Shown: positions 18,445-28,318, numbered from the stretch's first letter. The stretch: 64,000 nucleotides of DNA from Bacteroidetes bacterium HGW-Bacteroidetes-1 (GCA_002842755.1 PHDU01000010.1:41735-105734); one strand, 5' to 3'. The notes: generated by a model not told the origin, from the sequence alone. Made by a program: numbers and translations.

Positions 18445-18957
18445 ATGAAAACAACCACTCCAAAAGCATTGGTACTGTTGGTCTTAGTGATAATTTACAC
18501 ACATGCAGCAGCATAGCAATCCAAACTGCCTTCAACCCCACTTCGAACCTTGAATGGATCATTGGTTAATGCAAATTCCATTTCCGGCAATGGGTATCCT
18601 CTCATAATGGTTTTCTGGAAAACGACGGATCAATCTGAAAAGTTAAAATCAATTTATCAGATTTACAGTGATTCACTTGTCCATAAAAAAATCAAAATCG
18701 TAGCAATTAATTTAGATGAAGCTATAAGTACAAATCTGATTCAGCCTTACGTTAAAAGCAACGATCTGCAAATGGATGTGTACATCGATGTGAATGGAGA
18801 TTTTAAATAGGCCATGGGCGTTTCGGTACCCTATACTATTCTGTTTGATCAGGAAATGAACATTTACTGCCAACAACGCGGCTACTGTATTGGTAACGAT
18901 GAAATACTTTGTCAGCAAATTGACAATTGTCTGGCCGGTATTAAAAAAGTAAAATAA
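18445..18957 (+). pseudogene. thioredoxin-like secreted protein interrupted by two in-frame TAG codons
   Basis: From ATG 18445 to TAA 18957 a single frame of 171 codons stays coherent apart from TAG at 18514-18516 and at 18808-18810. Read through, it gives a signal peptide (MKTTTPKALVLLVLVIIYTH), a redoxin-like start (LPSTPLRTLNGSLV), the strand YPLIMVFWKTT and the cis-Pro region GVSVPYTILFDQEMNIY, typical of a TlpA/AhpC-like thioredoxin fold without an active-site CxxC. Each TAG could derive from CAG (Gln) by one C-to-T change. TAG is used as a true stop elsewhere in the window (41276-43891), so general amber recoding is unlikely. It is probably a recent pseudogene, although its promoter is intact. 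Confidence 0.75.
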
Positions 18958-19048
18958 TCCAGGTTTTCTTCTGGATGCTTTGTAGTGAAAGTCAATAAAG
19001 TCAGCGACAGATCAAAACGAAGAAGTCGGACTTTATAGACAAATGCTT

Positions 19049-22000
19049 CTATTTGTACTCTCCCCAGCTTTTTATGCTTAAATCATCCAAAGTATAGCGT
19101 GAAATGGAATATATAAAGGCACTTGCCAACCTTGCATTGGTAATAAGTGGTACATTAAAATCAACAGCGGCACGCCTAATGACATAATCATTCTGCAACT
19201 CATTCTCGCTAAGATCTTTAGGTATATTGATAACAAGATCAATTTTTCGTTCACGGATTAATTCATAGGCATTGGGAGTTTCTTTCATATCAGGCCAATG
19301 AACCAACGTTGAAGGAATATTATTATCATTAAGAAACTGATGGGTTCCTTTTGTAGCATACAGTTGATAACCATTCTCATAGAGCATTCTTGAGCTAAGT
19401 AGTAGTTCAGTTTTTGAACGCAATGGTCCGGAAGATATAAGAATATTCTTTTTTGGAATGGTATAACCTACAGACAGCATAGCTTTCAGGATTGCTTCAT
19501 AATAATCATCCCCAATACAGCCAACTTCACCCGTTGAAGCCATATCGACTCCTAAAACAGGATCGGCCTTGCTTAATCGTGAGAAAGAAAACTGTGAAGC
19601 CTTTACGCCAATATGATCAATTTCGAACAACGATTTACCGGGTTTTTGCACTTCTTGTCCGAGCATAATACGGGTGGCATAATCAATAAAATTGGTCCTT
19701 AAAACTTTCGAAACAAAAGGCAAGCTGCGCGAAGCACGCAAATTACATTCAATCACTTTTACATCATTATCCTTCGCAAGAAACTGAATATTAAATGGTC
19801 CGCTAATCCTCAGTTCCATGGCAATTTCACGGCTTATTTTTTTTATTCTACGAATCGTTTCTACATATACTTTCTGAGGTGGGAACATGATGGTAGCATC
19901 ACCTGAATGAACGCCAGCAAATTCGATATGCTCCGAGATGGCATATACAATGACATTGCCTTTATCAGCAACTGCATCCATTTCAATTTCTTTCGCATCG
20001 GTAATAAATTTGGAAACCACAACAGGATGCTGTTTCGATACCAAAGTAGCCAATTCCAGAAAATGTCTCAGTTCGCTTTTGTTTGAAACAATGTTCATAG
20101 CAGCGCCCGAAAGCACATAGGATGGCCTTACTAAAACAGGAAATCCAACTTCTTCTGTAAAACTAAAAATATCCTCCATCGAACTGAGCTCTCTCCACTC
20201 AGGCTGATCCACGCCTATCTTATCCAACATAGCTGAAAATTTGTGTCTATTCTCAGCCTGATCAATAAAAATTGGTGATGTTCCTAAAATATGTACCTGC
20301 TGATTATGCAAACGCATCGCCAGATTGTTTGGAATCTGTCCCCCTGTTGAAACGATTGTTCCAAAAGGTTGTTCAAGTTCAACAATATCCAAAACACGCT
20401 CAAGACTAAGTTCCTCAAAATAAAGCCTGCTGCTGCTATCGTAATCGGTGCTTACAGTTTCGGGATTATAGTTGATCATAACAGAACGAAATCCTGATTT
20501 TTCGATAGTTTTCAGCGCGTTTACTCCCGACCAGTCAAATTCAACACTGCTTCCAATACGGTATGCCCCAGAACCCAAAACGATGACAGATCGCTTGTCA
20601 TTCTCATAAAGAATATCATGTTCACTACCATGATAGGTCATGTAAAGATAATTTGTTGCAGCAGGATGTTCGGCTGCCAAAGTATCGATCTGTTTGACCA
20701 TCGGCAGAATACGGCTCCTTTTTCTCCGGTTTCTTACTTCCATCAAAACCAAATCGTCGTTGCCCATTCCTTCTGGTTTTAAAACGAGACGGGCAATTTG
20801 AAAATCAGAAAAACCCTGCTTTTTTGCTTTAAGCAGCAATTCATCAGAAAGTGAAGGCAATGAATTAACTGACTCAAGCTGACTTGCAGTTTCATGAATA
20901 CGCATTAGTTTATCAAGAAACCACCGGTCAATTTTTGTCATTTGATATACTTCTTCAACCGTAAAGCCGTTTTTAAAAGCCTGTTCTATGACAAAAATCC
21001 TTGAATCTGTGGGATTGCTTAAAGCAGCTTTTATATCTTCAACAATCACTTCTTTGTTGGCAGCAAAACCATGCATTCCAACACCAATCATCCGAAGCCC
21101 TTTCTGTATGCACTCTTCAAAAGACCGGCCTATCGCCATCACTTCGCCAACACTTTTCATGCTTGAACCAATCTCGCGCGAAACACCTTGAAACTTATTC
21201 AAATCCCATCTTGGAATCTTGCAAACCATATAATCAAGCGCAGGTTCAAAAAATGCAGAGGTTGTTTTAGTGACATTGTTCTTTAGTTGATGCAGCCCAT
21301 ATCCTAAGGCAAGTTTGGCAGCAACAAAAGCCAATGGATATCCTGTTGCTTTTGAGGCCAGAGCGCTGGATCGGGAAAGACGGGCATTGACCTCAATAAC
21401 ACGATAATCTTCAGAATTCGGATCGAGTGCATACTGCACATTGCATTCGCCTACAATACCTACTCTTTTTACAATTTCAATTGAAATCCTTCGCAATTTG
21501 TGGTATTCGCTATTGGTCAAGGTTTGAGAAGGTGCAACAACAATACTTTCACCTGTATGAATTCCAAGAGGATCAAAATTTTCCATGTTACATACGGTAA
21601 TCACGTTATCAAAACGATCACGAACTACCTCATATTCTACTTCTTTCCATCCTTTTAGAGATTCCTCGACCAACACCTGACTTGCATATGAGAAAGCTTT
21701 GTCTGCCAGGAGCATCAGCTCTGCCGGATTGTTGCAAAAACCACTGCCCTGCCCACCTAAAGTATAAGCAGCTCTAACGATCAATGGAAATCCAATTTTT
21801 TCTCCAGCTTTCATGGCTTCTGAAACAGATGTCACGGCGAATGATCGTGGGGTAAGGATACTTATTGAAGCTAGCAGCTGTGCAAAACGTTCTCTATCTT
21901 CCGTTTCAATGATGGCTTCAACGGGCGTGCCAAGCACTTGAAGTCCATATTTTTCGAATACCCCTTCTTTATGCAAAGCAATGCCGCAGTTGAGTGCTGT

Positions 22001-22270
22001 TTGCCCGCCAAAAGCCAACAAAATCCCCTGAGGTTTTTCTTTCTGAATAATTTTTTCAACAAAAAAAGGGGTTACAGGAAGATAATAGATCACGTCAGCA
22101 ATGTCCTCTGAGGTCTGAACCGTAGCAATATTTGGATTGATTAAAACGGTAGTAACCCCTTCCTCTTTTAATGCCTTTAGCGCCTGCGATCCGCTGTAAT
22201 CAAATTCACCTGCTTCACCAATTTTCAGTGCACCAGAACCAAGGACAAGTATTTTTTTTATTTTTTCCAT
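19049..22270 (-). CDS. carB: carbamoyl-phosphate synthase large subunit
   Basis: A 1073-residue full-length CarB. It uses two ATP, bicarbonate and ammonia (channelled from CarA) to make carbamoyl phosphate for pyrimidines and arginine. The two homologous ATP-grasp halves are clear. The first begins KKILVLGSGALKIGEAGEFD and has the loop LIVRAAYTLGGQGSGFCNN. The second begins VIVLGSGAYRIGSSVEFDWS and has PVLVRPSYVLSGAAMNIV. The C-terminal MGS-like allosteric domain (ILISSGPLRSKTELL to LINIPKDLSENELQN) is present. It overlaps carA by 13 bases, so the two are translationally coupled. Confidence 0.98.
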   Translation of the reverse strand: MEKIKKILVLGSGALKIGEAGEFDYSGSQALKALKEEGVTTVLINPNIATVQTSEDIADVIYYLPVTPFFVEKIIQKEKPQGILLAFGGQTALNCGIALHKEGVFEKYGLQVLGTPVEAIIETEDRERFAQLLASISILTPRSFAVTSVSEAMKAGEKIGFPLIVRAAYTLGGQGSGFCNNPAELMLLADKAFSYASQVLVEESLKGWKEVEYEVVRDRFDNVITVCNMENFDPLGIHTGESIVVAPSQTLTNSEYHKLRRISIEIVKRVGIVGECNVQYALDPNSEDYRVIEVNARLSRSSALASKATGYPLAFVAAKLALGYGLHQLKNNVTKTTSAFFEPALDYMVCKIPRWDLNKFQGVSREIGSSMKSVGEVMAIGRSFEECIQKGLRMIGVGMHGFAANKEVIVEDIKAALSNPTDSRIFVIEQAFKNGFTVEEVYQMTKIDRWFLDKLMRIHETASQLESVNSLPSLSDELLLKAKKQGFSDFQIARLVLKPEGMGNDDLVLMEVRNRRKRSRILPMVKQIDTLAAEHPAATNYLYMTYHGSEHDILYENDKRSVIVLGSGAYRIGSSVEFDWSGVNALKTIEKSGFRSVMINYNPETVSTDYDSSSRLYFEELSLERVLDIVELEQPFGTIVSTGGQIPNNLAMRLHNQQVHILGTSPIFIDQAENRHKFSAMLDKIGVDQPEWRELSSMEDIFSFTEEVGFPVLVRPSYVLSGAAMNIVSNKSELRHFLELATLVSKQHPVVVSKFITDAKEIEMDAVADKGNVIVYAISEHIEFAGVHSGDATIMFPPQKVYVETIRRIKKISREIAMELRISGPFNIQFLAKDNDVKVIECNLRASRSLPFVSKVLRTNFIDYATRIMLGQEVQKPGKSLFEIDHIGVKASQFSFSRLSKADPVLGVDMASTGEVGCIGDDYYEAILKAMLSVGYTIPKKNILISSGPLRSKTELLLSSRMLYENGYQLYATKGTHQFLNDNNIPSTLVHWPDMKETPNAYELIRERKIDLVINIPKDLSENELQNDYVIRRAAVDFNVPLITNARLASAFIYSISRYTLDDLSIKSWGEYK

Positions 22271-23343
22271 GTTTCGATTGCTTTTATAAAGTTTGCAAAC
22301 AAAAAGGCAGTATCTGTCGGACCACTGGAAGCTTCGGGATGAAACTGTGTTGTAAAAAATGGCTTTGATTGATGGGTTAATCCTTCATTGCTATCATCGT
22401 TGAGATTGATAAAATACGGTTTCCAACCATTAGTAATGCTTTCTGTTTTAACGGCATAACCGTGGTTTTGCGAAGTAAGCCATGCTTTATCAGTATTATA
22501 CTCCAAAACAGGTTGATTGTGACTCCGATGCCCAAACTTGAGTTTGTAGGTTTCGGCACCAGACGCCAATGCAACAAGTTGATGACCGAGACAAATACCA
22601 AAAACAGGCCGATCTTCGCTGAGCGATCTGTTAATATGAGAAATGGTCTGTTCGCAATGAACAGGATTTCCAGGACCATTGGAAATAAACAAACCGTCGT
22701 AATCTTCATTCTGGTAATCATAATCCCACGGGACTCTAATTACCGTTGTATCGAAACGCAACAAATACCTGATGATATTGCTTTTCACACCGCAATCAAT
22801 CAATAAAATGCGATGCTGTCCATTGCCATAAACAATCTTTTTTGCAACACTCACTTTCGCAACAAGGTTTTCCATGTCCGGATTTTCAAAAGGGATATCG
22901 TCATTAAAAATAATCTTTGCAAGCATGGTACCATTTTCCCGAATAATCTTTGTCAACATACGTGTATCGATGCCAAAAAGTCCTGGCACTTTTTCTTCCT
23001 TTAACCAGCTCCCAAGACTTTGACTTGCATTCCAGTGATTGTATTTTTCTGAATAATCAGAAATGATAAGCCCAGTTGTATGAATGCGCTCAGACTCAAA
23101 ATAGCGATGCAAGCCATCTTCCTGATCTTTGGATGGAACACCATAATTTCCAATTGAGGGATAAGTAAGCACCAATATCTGGCCACAATAGGATGGATCG
23201 GTAAGACTTTCCGGATAACCTGTCATGGCTGTATTGAAAACTATTTCGCCACTTACCGATTCCTCGTAACCAAAGGACCAACCTAAAAAAGTTAAGCCGT
23301 TTTCGAGTACCAATTTTACTTTTCTATAAGATTCCGGTTTCAT
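22258..23343 (-). CDS. carA: carbamoyl-phosphate synthase small subunit (glutaminase)
   Basis: A 361-residue CarA. It hydrolyses glutamine and passes ammonia to CarB. The N-terminal CPSase domain shows VFNTAMTGYPESLTDPSY and GLFGIDTRMLTKIIRENGT. The C-terminal class I glutamine amidotransferase has the nucleophile Cys in VFGICLGHQL and the His/Glu pair in TQFHPEASSGP. It is the first gene of carAB. A TATATTTG promoter element lies about 140 bases upstream. Confidence 0.98.
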   Translation of the reverse strand: MKPESYRKVKLVLENGLTFLGWSFGYEESVSGEIVFNTAMTGYPESLTDPSYCGQILVLTYPSIGNYGVPSKDQEDGLHRYFESERIHTTGLIISDYSEKYNHWNASQSLGSWLKEEKVPGLFGIDTRMLTKIIRENGTMLAKIIFNDDIPFENPDMENLVAKVSVAKKIVYGNGQHRILLIDCGVKSNIIRYLLRFDTTVIRVPWDYDYQNEDYDGLFISNGPGNPVHCEQTISHINRSLSEDRPVFGICLGHQLVALASGAETYKLKFGHRSHNQPVLEYNTDKAWLTSQNHGYAVKTESITNGWKPYFINLNDDSNEGLTHQSKPFFTTQFHPEASSGPTDTAFLFANFIKAIETWKK

Positions 23344-23483
23344 AAACTCCTTTTTAAAAACTAAAAAAAGACGGTCATTGCCGTCATTATAAATGTATAA
23401 TATTAAAGATCAATACTTTGCGGATGAAAGTATGAATAGTATCATTTCCCAAATCAATCATATAATTATTTATCTTCGGGGCA

Positions 23484-23491
23484 CAAATATA
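23484..23491 (-). promoter_or_regulatory. candidate carAB -7 promoter element
   Basis: On the minus strand this reads TATATTTG, matching TAnnTTTG, about 140 bases before the carA start. No attenuator or riboswitch structure is obvious in the leader. Confidence 0.45.
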
Positions 23492-23609
23492 AGTTGAACT
23501 GGTAAATGAATTGAAAAAAATCATTATTTTGAACCAATCGGTGTATTTCTTTTTCAGTATATTTAGGAAGAGACCCGAAATATTACATCAATAAATTTGC
23601 AGAATGGCA

Positions 23610-24323
23610 TTACATCAACTGCCGTCTGTACATCTGAATTACATTTTCAATACCATAATAAAGGGCTTCGCTGATGAGCGCATGACCAATGGAGACCTCC
23701 AGCAATCCAGCAATATTCATTTTAAAAAACTGCAGGTTATTCAAATTGAGATCATGACCAGCATTAAGTCCAATCCCAACACGGAAGGCAACTTCAGCTG
23801 CCCGCATGAATGGTTCTATCGCCTTAGCACGATTTTTTTCATAATCACGCGCATAACTCTCCGTATAAAGCTCCACCCTTTCTGTTCCTGTATCCAAGGC
23901 ATGCTTAATCATTTCTGGTTCGGCATCCACGAAAATTGAGGTTCGGATACCAGCTTCATGAAAACGTCGAATAATTTTCTTTAGAAAATCTTTGTGCTGT
24001 ATTGTATTCCAGCCATGGTCGGATGTGAGCTGGCCAGGTTCATCAGGAACCAGCGTTACCTGATCTGCTCTGTTGGAAATTACAAGCTTTATGAATTCCT
24101 CAGTAGGATATCCCTCTATATTCAATTCAGTCTTCACCAATGGGCGTAGCAGTTCAACATCACGATAGGTGATATGCCTTTGGTCGGGGCGCGGATGCAC
24201 GGTAATACCTTCTGCGCCAAAACGCTCACAATCAACAGCAAACAACTGCACGTCAGGAATATTGCCTCCGCGTGCATTACGTAATGTGGCGACTTTATTA
24301 ATATTTACACTTAAATGCGTCAT
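23610..24323 (-). CDS. pdxJ: pyridoxine 5'-phosphate synthase
   Basis: A 237-residue PdxJ. It condenses 3-amino-2-oxopropyl phosphate with 1-deoxyxylulose 5-phosphate to form pyridoxine phosphate, the last step of the DXP-dependent vitamin B6 pathway. The ATG at 24323 gives the standard N-terminus MTHLSVNINKVATLRNARGG. A longer frame to 24389 would include the promoter. Family motifs are ITVHPRPDQRHI, VTLVPDEPGQLTSDHGW, VELYTESYA and VGIGLNAGHDLNLNNL. Divergent from dtd. Confidence 0.97.
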   Translation of the reverse strand: MTHLSVNINKVATLRNARGGNIPDVQLFAVDCERFGAEGITVHPRPDQRHITYRDVELLRPLVKTELNIEGYPTEEFIKLVISNRADQVTLVPDEPGQLTSDHGWNTIQHKDFLKKIIRRFHEAGIRTSIFVDAEPEMIKHALDTGTERVELYTESYARDYEKNRAKAIEPFMRAAEVAFRVGIGLNAGHDLNLNNLQFFKMNIAGLLEVSIGHALISEALYYGIENVIQMYRRQLM

Positions 24324-24329
24324 GTTGAT

Positions 24330-24347
24330 TATTTTTGTGCAAAAATA
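24330..24347. promoter_or_regulatory. back-to-back promoters of pdxJ and dtd
   Basis: TATTTTTGTGCAAAAATA holds a plus-strand TATTTTTG (24330-24337, toward dtd) and a minus-strand TATTTTTG (24340-24347, toward pdxJ) separated by two bases. Both match TAnnTTTG. The pdxJ leader would be only about 10 bases. Confidence 0.5.
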
Positions 24348-24388
24348 CAAATTCGTCAGCTGTTTTCTGACATTAATAATCGGGATCA

Positions 24389-24841
24389 ATGAGAGTAGTC
24401 GTTCAAAGAGTAAAAAAAGCTTCTGTCGAAATTGAAGGGCACATAAAAGCTACGATTGAAAAAGGAATGCTTGTGCTTTTAGGCATTGAAGAATCTGATA
24501 CATCTGAAGATGCCGATTGGATTTGCAGTAAGATTTCCCGACTGAGAATTTTTCCAGACGAAAAAGGAATTATGAACCTTGATATAAAGACTGTTAGCGG
24601 AAAAATCATGGTTGTTAGCCAGTTCACGCTTCATGCAAGCACAAAAAAAGGAAACCGACCAAGCTACATCCGTGCTGCAAGGCCTGAAACTGCCATTCCG
24701 CTCTATGATTATTTTATCATCCAGCTAAAAAAAGAAACAAATCTTGAAATTGAAACCGGAGTATTTGGCGCTATGATGCAAATTGCATTGATCAATGATG
24801 GGCCTGTCACCATTATCATGGATAGCAAAAACAAGGAATAA
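24389..24841 (+). CDS. dtd: D-aminoacyl-tRNA deacylase
   Basis: A 150-residue DTD, the editing enzyme that removes D-amino acids (and glycine) from mischarged tRNAs. It starts MRVVVQRVKKASVEIEG. It has the two family motifs: SQFTLHAS, and the Gly-cis-Pro motif in NDGPVTIIMDS. Full length. Confidence 0.97.
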   Translation: MRVVVQRVKKASVEIEGHIKATIEKGMLVLLGIEESDTSEDADWICSKISRLRIFPDEKGIMNLDIKTVSGKIMVVSQFTLHASTKKGNRPSYIRAARPETAIPLYDYFIIQLKKETNLEIETGVFGAMMQIALINDGPVTIIMDSKNKE

Positions 24842-24895
24842 TATCAATTTAAGAATATTATCTTCACATTTTAAAACGAAATGAAGATTGCGTTT

Positions 24896-26041
24896 TTATC
24901 GGTTGATAACTTTTATAGTCTGTAAAAATCCATCTCTTTCAACTGTAATAAGAAAAAGACCCTTGGTTGGAAGCACAATTGAATGCTTATAATTTGCGCT
25001 TTTGAAATTATCAATCATTTGGCCCATATTGTTATAAACACCAATAGTCTTTTCTCCTGAAGTAACAAACTGAAGCTGAACCATTCCATTGGACGGATTA
25101 GGATAAGCCGTTATTAAATTTTCATATGCTATGTTTTCTGAAGTGTTGGAGATAAGACCATCCAAAGAATACTTACTTAAAAAACGCCATATTTCTTTAC
25201 TCGCGCTAAAATCCATGTTGGTAACATTGATATTCACCAGCGCTCCCGGCCAGGAGTGACCTCCACCTATTATTTTATAATGCTCAACTGTACTGCCTTT
25301 CTCACCACCGCCATAAAAATAATGCTCTGCAGTACATCCATCCATCGTATTAATATCAGGAACTTGGGTAATTATCGGATCAGTTTCGCAATTGTTATGC
25401 CCGATCCAGTAATTTAAAAGTGTTGCTACAGGAACAAAAAATTGATTCCCGTTATAGGGTACTGTTCCATCAGCCGTTCCATGAATCTGCATCACCGGCA
25501 AAGGTCGCAAAGGCACACAAGCTGCGAAGTTTGTCGTGACCATGGATCCAGTAACAGAAGCAATTGCTGCAATACGGCTGCTTAAGCTACATGCAAGACT
25601 ATAACTCATAAAACCACCATTGCTCATGCCTGTACTGTAAATCCTTCCGGAATCCAGATTGTAATGTGCACCAATGGTATCAATAAGAGCAGAAAGAAAG
25701 CCAACATCGTCAACATTGGATGTGCCAAAAGTATTCCAGTGCATTGTGTTGGTGTTATCAGGTGTTCCATTGGGGTGAACAACTAAAAAACCTGCTGTAT
25801 CGGCGATCGGCCTGAAATCGCCATAAAACTCTTGCTCAATATTATTTGAGCCATATCCGTGAAGATTGATCACGAGTGGCGCTGCTATTGCAGGATTATA
25901 GGATGAAGGCACGTATAAACGGTAGTTACGGCTTAAATTGTCGTAATCAAAATCGCCGGTTATTGTAGTTTGAGAAATTGAGAGATTCTCAAAAGAAAAA
26001 AAAACTATAAGAAGTATAAAGAAAATGCGTAAAGATTTCAT
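24896..26041 (-). CDS. secreted PHB-depolymerase/feruloyl-esterase-like hydrolase (LpqC type) with T9SS type A domain
   Basis: A 381-residue secreted alpha/beta hydrolase. The signal peptide ends near SISQ. The esterase domain has APLVINLHGYGSNN (oxyanion region) and the nucleophile elbow GMSNGGFMSY (Ser about residue 141). MQIHGTADGTVPYNG carries the Asp region and GGGHSWPG the catalytic His. This is the LpqC/COG3509 family, which includes polyhydroxybutyrate depolymerases and feruloyl/acetyl xylan esterases. The last 75 residues are a T9SS type A sorting domain (AYPNPSNGMVQLQF to GLFLITVERDG). The substrate is unknown; a polysaccharide side-chain ester is plausible given the surrounding sugar genes. 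Confidence 0.85.
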   Translation of the reverse strand: MKSLRIFFILLIVFFSFENLSISQTTITGDFDYDNLSRNYRLYVPSSYNPAIAAPLVINLHGYGSNNIEQEFYGDFRPIADTAGFLVVHPNGTPDNTNTMHWNTFGTSNVDDVGFLSALIDTIGAHYNLDSGRIYSTGMSNGGFMSYSLACSLSSRIAAIASVTGSMVTTNFAACVPLRPLPVMQIHGTADGTVPYNGNQFFVPVATLLNYWIGHNNCETDPIITQVPDINTMDGCTAEHYFYGGGEKGSTVEHYKIIGGGHSWPGALVNINVTNMDFSASKEIWRFLSKYSLDGLISNTSENIAYENLITAYPNPSNGMVQLQFVTSGEKTIGVYNNMGQMIDNFKSANYKHSIVLPTKGLFLITVERDGFLQTIKVINR

Positions 26042-26128
26042 AGTGCCTGTTTTTTATAAAAAAGTAATGAGTTGAACCTAATTTGATAATGCGAAACTAA
26101 ACAAACATCTGATACAAATTGGCAATTT

Positions 26129-26590
26129 TTATGATCCTAAAACTTCAAAATACTGTCCCATCACCTTGCTTCGATAGTCAAAAATTTCCTTTAACCGCGC
26201 ATTAACAAAAATCGCATGGGCAAAATTACCAAGCAATCCAAGAGGCAAAACATAACTCACAATGTCGGTCATCTCTACTCCGCCTTCTGTTTCCTTAAAA
26301 TGATGCTCATGATGCCACATGCTATACGGACCAAATCGCTGCTCGTCAACAAAGAACTTCATTCTTTCGACATGTGTTATTTCAGTAATCCAATTAAGAG
26401 GAATTCCAGCAACAGCTTTCAACCTGTAGGTTATAATCTGACCAGGATACATTTTTTCTTCACCTCCTGTAATGATATTGAATCCCATATATGGAGGAGA
26501 TATTTTTTTTAAGTTCTTCGGAGAACTAAAGAAATCCCAAACCTCCTCCAATGATCCTTTTATCCGAATTGTTTGTTTGATCTGATACAT
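26129..26590 (-). CDS. SRPBCC-family ligand-binding protein
   Basis: A 153-residue protein of the START/Bet v1-like SRPBCC fold, with the N-terminal strand QTIRIKGSLEEVWDFFSSP, the central WITEITHVERMKFFVDEQ and the C-terminal helix VNARLKEIFDYRSKVM. It is closest in pattern to the COG4276 cell-division-inhibitor-like group. No ligand or partner can be read from the sequence. It is a single gene on the minus strand. Confidence 0.75.
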   Translation of the reverse strand: MYQIKQTIRIKGSLEEVWDFFSSPKNLKKISPPYMGFNIITGGEEKMYPGQIITYRLKAVAGIPLNWITEITHVERMKFFVDEQRFGPYSMWHHEHHFKETEGGVEMTDIVSYVLPLGLLGNFAHAIFVNARLKEIFDYRSKVMGQYFEVLGS

Positions 26591-26912
26591 GAACTAAGCT
26601 TTAATAAATGATATATTACCTTAAATGCAAACCTGTGCGTTGGTTGAAAAGAACCATTGACCTGCAGTAGCATCCTCATTATTTTTATGAACAATCAGAT
26701 GTATTTTTGAAATACATCGAGCCATTTTCGTCAACTTTTTAATGCAAACCACTAACACAAACAAAAAAAAACATGGAATTGTTTGTGTTGAAATTTTAAT
26801 ACTGCTGTGCTTTTCGAAAAAAAATAATCCTGCTATTTTTTTTTGATTTTGAGAAGCATATCTATATGCATGTTTTTTTATCTTTACGCCTTCTTAAAAA
26901 AACATCATTATC
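26591..26912. other. intergenic region upstream of the MFS transporter
   Basis: AT-rich sequence between divergent genes. TATCTTTA near 26879 is one base off the Bacteroidota -7 element and may be the transporter's promoter. I see no gene or hairpin of note. Confidence 0.4.
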
Positions 26913-28268
26913 ATGGCGAAATCGAAACCACGTCTGAGCTTCTGGCAAATCTGGAATATGAGTTTCGGGTTTATGGGTATTCAAATGGGATTTGCCCTAC
27001 AGAACGCGAATGCAAGTCGTATTCTTCAAACTTTTGGTGCTGATGTTGAGCACCTTTCATGGTTCTGGCTGGTAGCTCCCATTACCGGAATGATTGTACA
27101 ACCCATTATTGGTCACTACAGTGATCAAACATGGAACAGATTGGGGCGACGCCGTCCTTATTTTCTTTTTGGCGCAATTATGACTTCAATAGGATTGATC
27201 TTAATGCCAAATTCTCCCATGTTTGCCATGTATCTTCCCCCGCTTTGGATTGGTGCAGGTATGCTGATGATTATGGACGCTTCTGTAAACATTGCCATGG
27301 AACCTTTCAGGGCATTGGTTGCCGACAAATTGCCCACCGACCAGCGAACGCTTGGTTTTTCAGTTCAGACCTTGCTTATTGGTATCGGTGCTGTTGTTGG
27401 CTCATGGCTACCTTACGTGATGAATAACTGGTTTGGATTTAATGAGATTGCAGTTGAAGGATCAGTTCCTTTCAGCCTGATTCTTTCTTTTATAATTGGA
27501 GCAGCCGTTTTGGTAGGTTCAATTATCTGGACTGTAGTGACAACAAAAGAGTATTCCCCGGAAGAGCAGGCATCTTTTGAGGATCATCAGCACGATGAGA
27601 CAGATGAAAAACCGGCAGGTATCCTCGATATCTTTAAAGATTTTGCCAATATGCCTGTTACCATGAAACAATTGGGTCTGGTACAGTTCTTTTCGTGGTT
27701 TGCTTTATTTTCGATGTGGGTTTTTACAACTCCGGCTCTTGCGCAACATGTTTGGGGTTTGTCTGCTGACGATAGAAGCTCAGTTGCTTTTAATGAAGCG
27801 GGCGATTATGTCGGTGTCATTTTCGGTGTTTACAATCTTGTTGCGGCAATGTTTGCAATGGCCTTGCCTGTTATTGCGGCAAAAGTGGGTCGAAGAATGA
27901 CACATTCAATTTGCCTTAGTCTTGGCGGAATAGGTATGATCTCGATGGTTTTGGTAACTTCACCCGACATGAAATGGTTATTAAATATTAGCATGATTGG
28001 TATTGGAATCGCATGGGCCAGTATTCTTGCAATGCCTTATGCCATACTCGCAGGTTCAATACCCGTTAGAAAAATGGGCGTCTATATGGGAATTTTTAAC
28101 TTTTTTATCACTTTCCCTCAAATTGTCAATGGAGTTTTTGGCGGCCCTATTGTGAAATATGTTTATGGTGGACAAGCTATTTATGCTCTGGTTGCTGCAG
28201 GGTTCATGCTTATTCTGGGAGCTATATCTGTTATTTTTGTTAAAGACAAGGATGACATAGTTCAATAA
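26913..28268 (+). CDS. MFS sugar transporter, SLC45/GPH-like
   Basis: A 451-residue polytopic membrane protein with about 12 helices. It has the signature RLGRRRPYFLFGAI after helix 2-3 and the N-terminal KPRLSFWQIWNMSFGFMGIQMGF. The central cytoplasmic loop contains EEQASFEDHQHDETDEKP. The pattern matches SLC45-like and glycoside-pentoside-hexuronide transporters that carry maltose, sucrose or similar disaccharides. It converges on two GH13 genes, so maltose or maltodextrin is the likely substrate, by context. Confidence 0.8.
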   Translation: MAKSKPRLSFWQIWNMSFGFMGIQMGFALQNANASRILQTFGADVEHLSWFWLVAPITGMIVQPIIGHYSDQTWNRLGRRRPYFLFGAIMTSIGLILMPNSPMFAMYLPPLWIGAGMLMIMDASVNIAMEPFRALVADKLPTDQRTLGFSVQTLLIGIGAVVGSWLPYVMNNWFGFNEIAVEGSVPFSLILSFIIGAAVLVGSIIWTVVTTKEYSPEEQASFEDHQHDETDEKPAGILDIFKDFANMPVTMKQLGLVQFFSWFALFSMWVFTTPALAQHVWGLSADDRSSVAFNEAGDYVGVIFGVYNLVAAMFAMALPVIAAKVGRRMTHSICLSLGGIGMISMVLVTSPDMKWLLNISMIGIGIAWASILAMPYAILAGSIPVRKMGVYMGIFNFFITFPQIVNGVFGGPIVKYVYGGQAIYALVAAGFMLILGAISVIFVKDKDDIVQ

Positions 28269-28283
28269 AATATCATGTTGCAT

Positions 28284-28318
28284 AAAAAAAGTGGGTCATT
28301 GATATTCCCACTTTTTTT
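28284..28318. terminator. bidirectional intrinsic terminator
   Basis: Perfect 12-base arms AAAAAAAGTGGG and CCCACTTTTTTT with an 11-base loop. A/T tracts on both sides serve the convergent MFS (plus) and branching enzyme (minus) genes. Confidence 0.9.

Noticed and set aside
18445..18957. Genome-wide amber recoding as an explanation for the two TAG codons
   Set aside because: The gene at 41276-43891 ends properly in TAG right after its sorting domain, so TAG acts as a stop in this genome.
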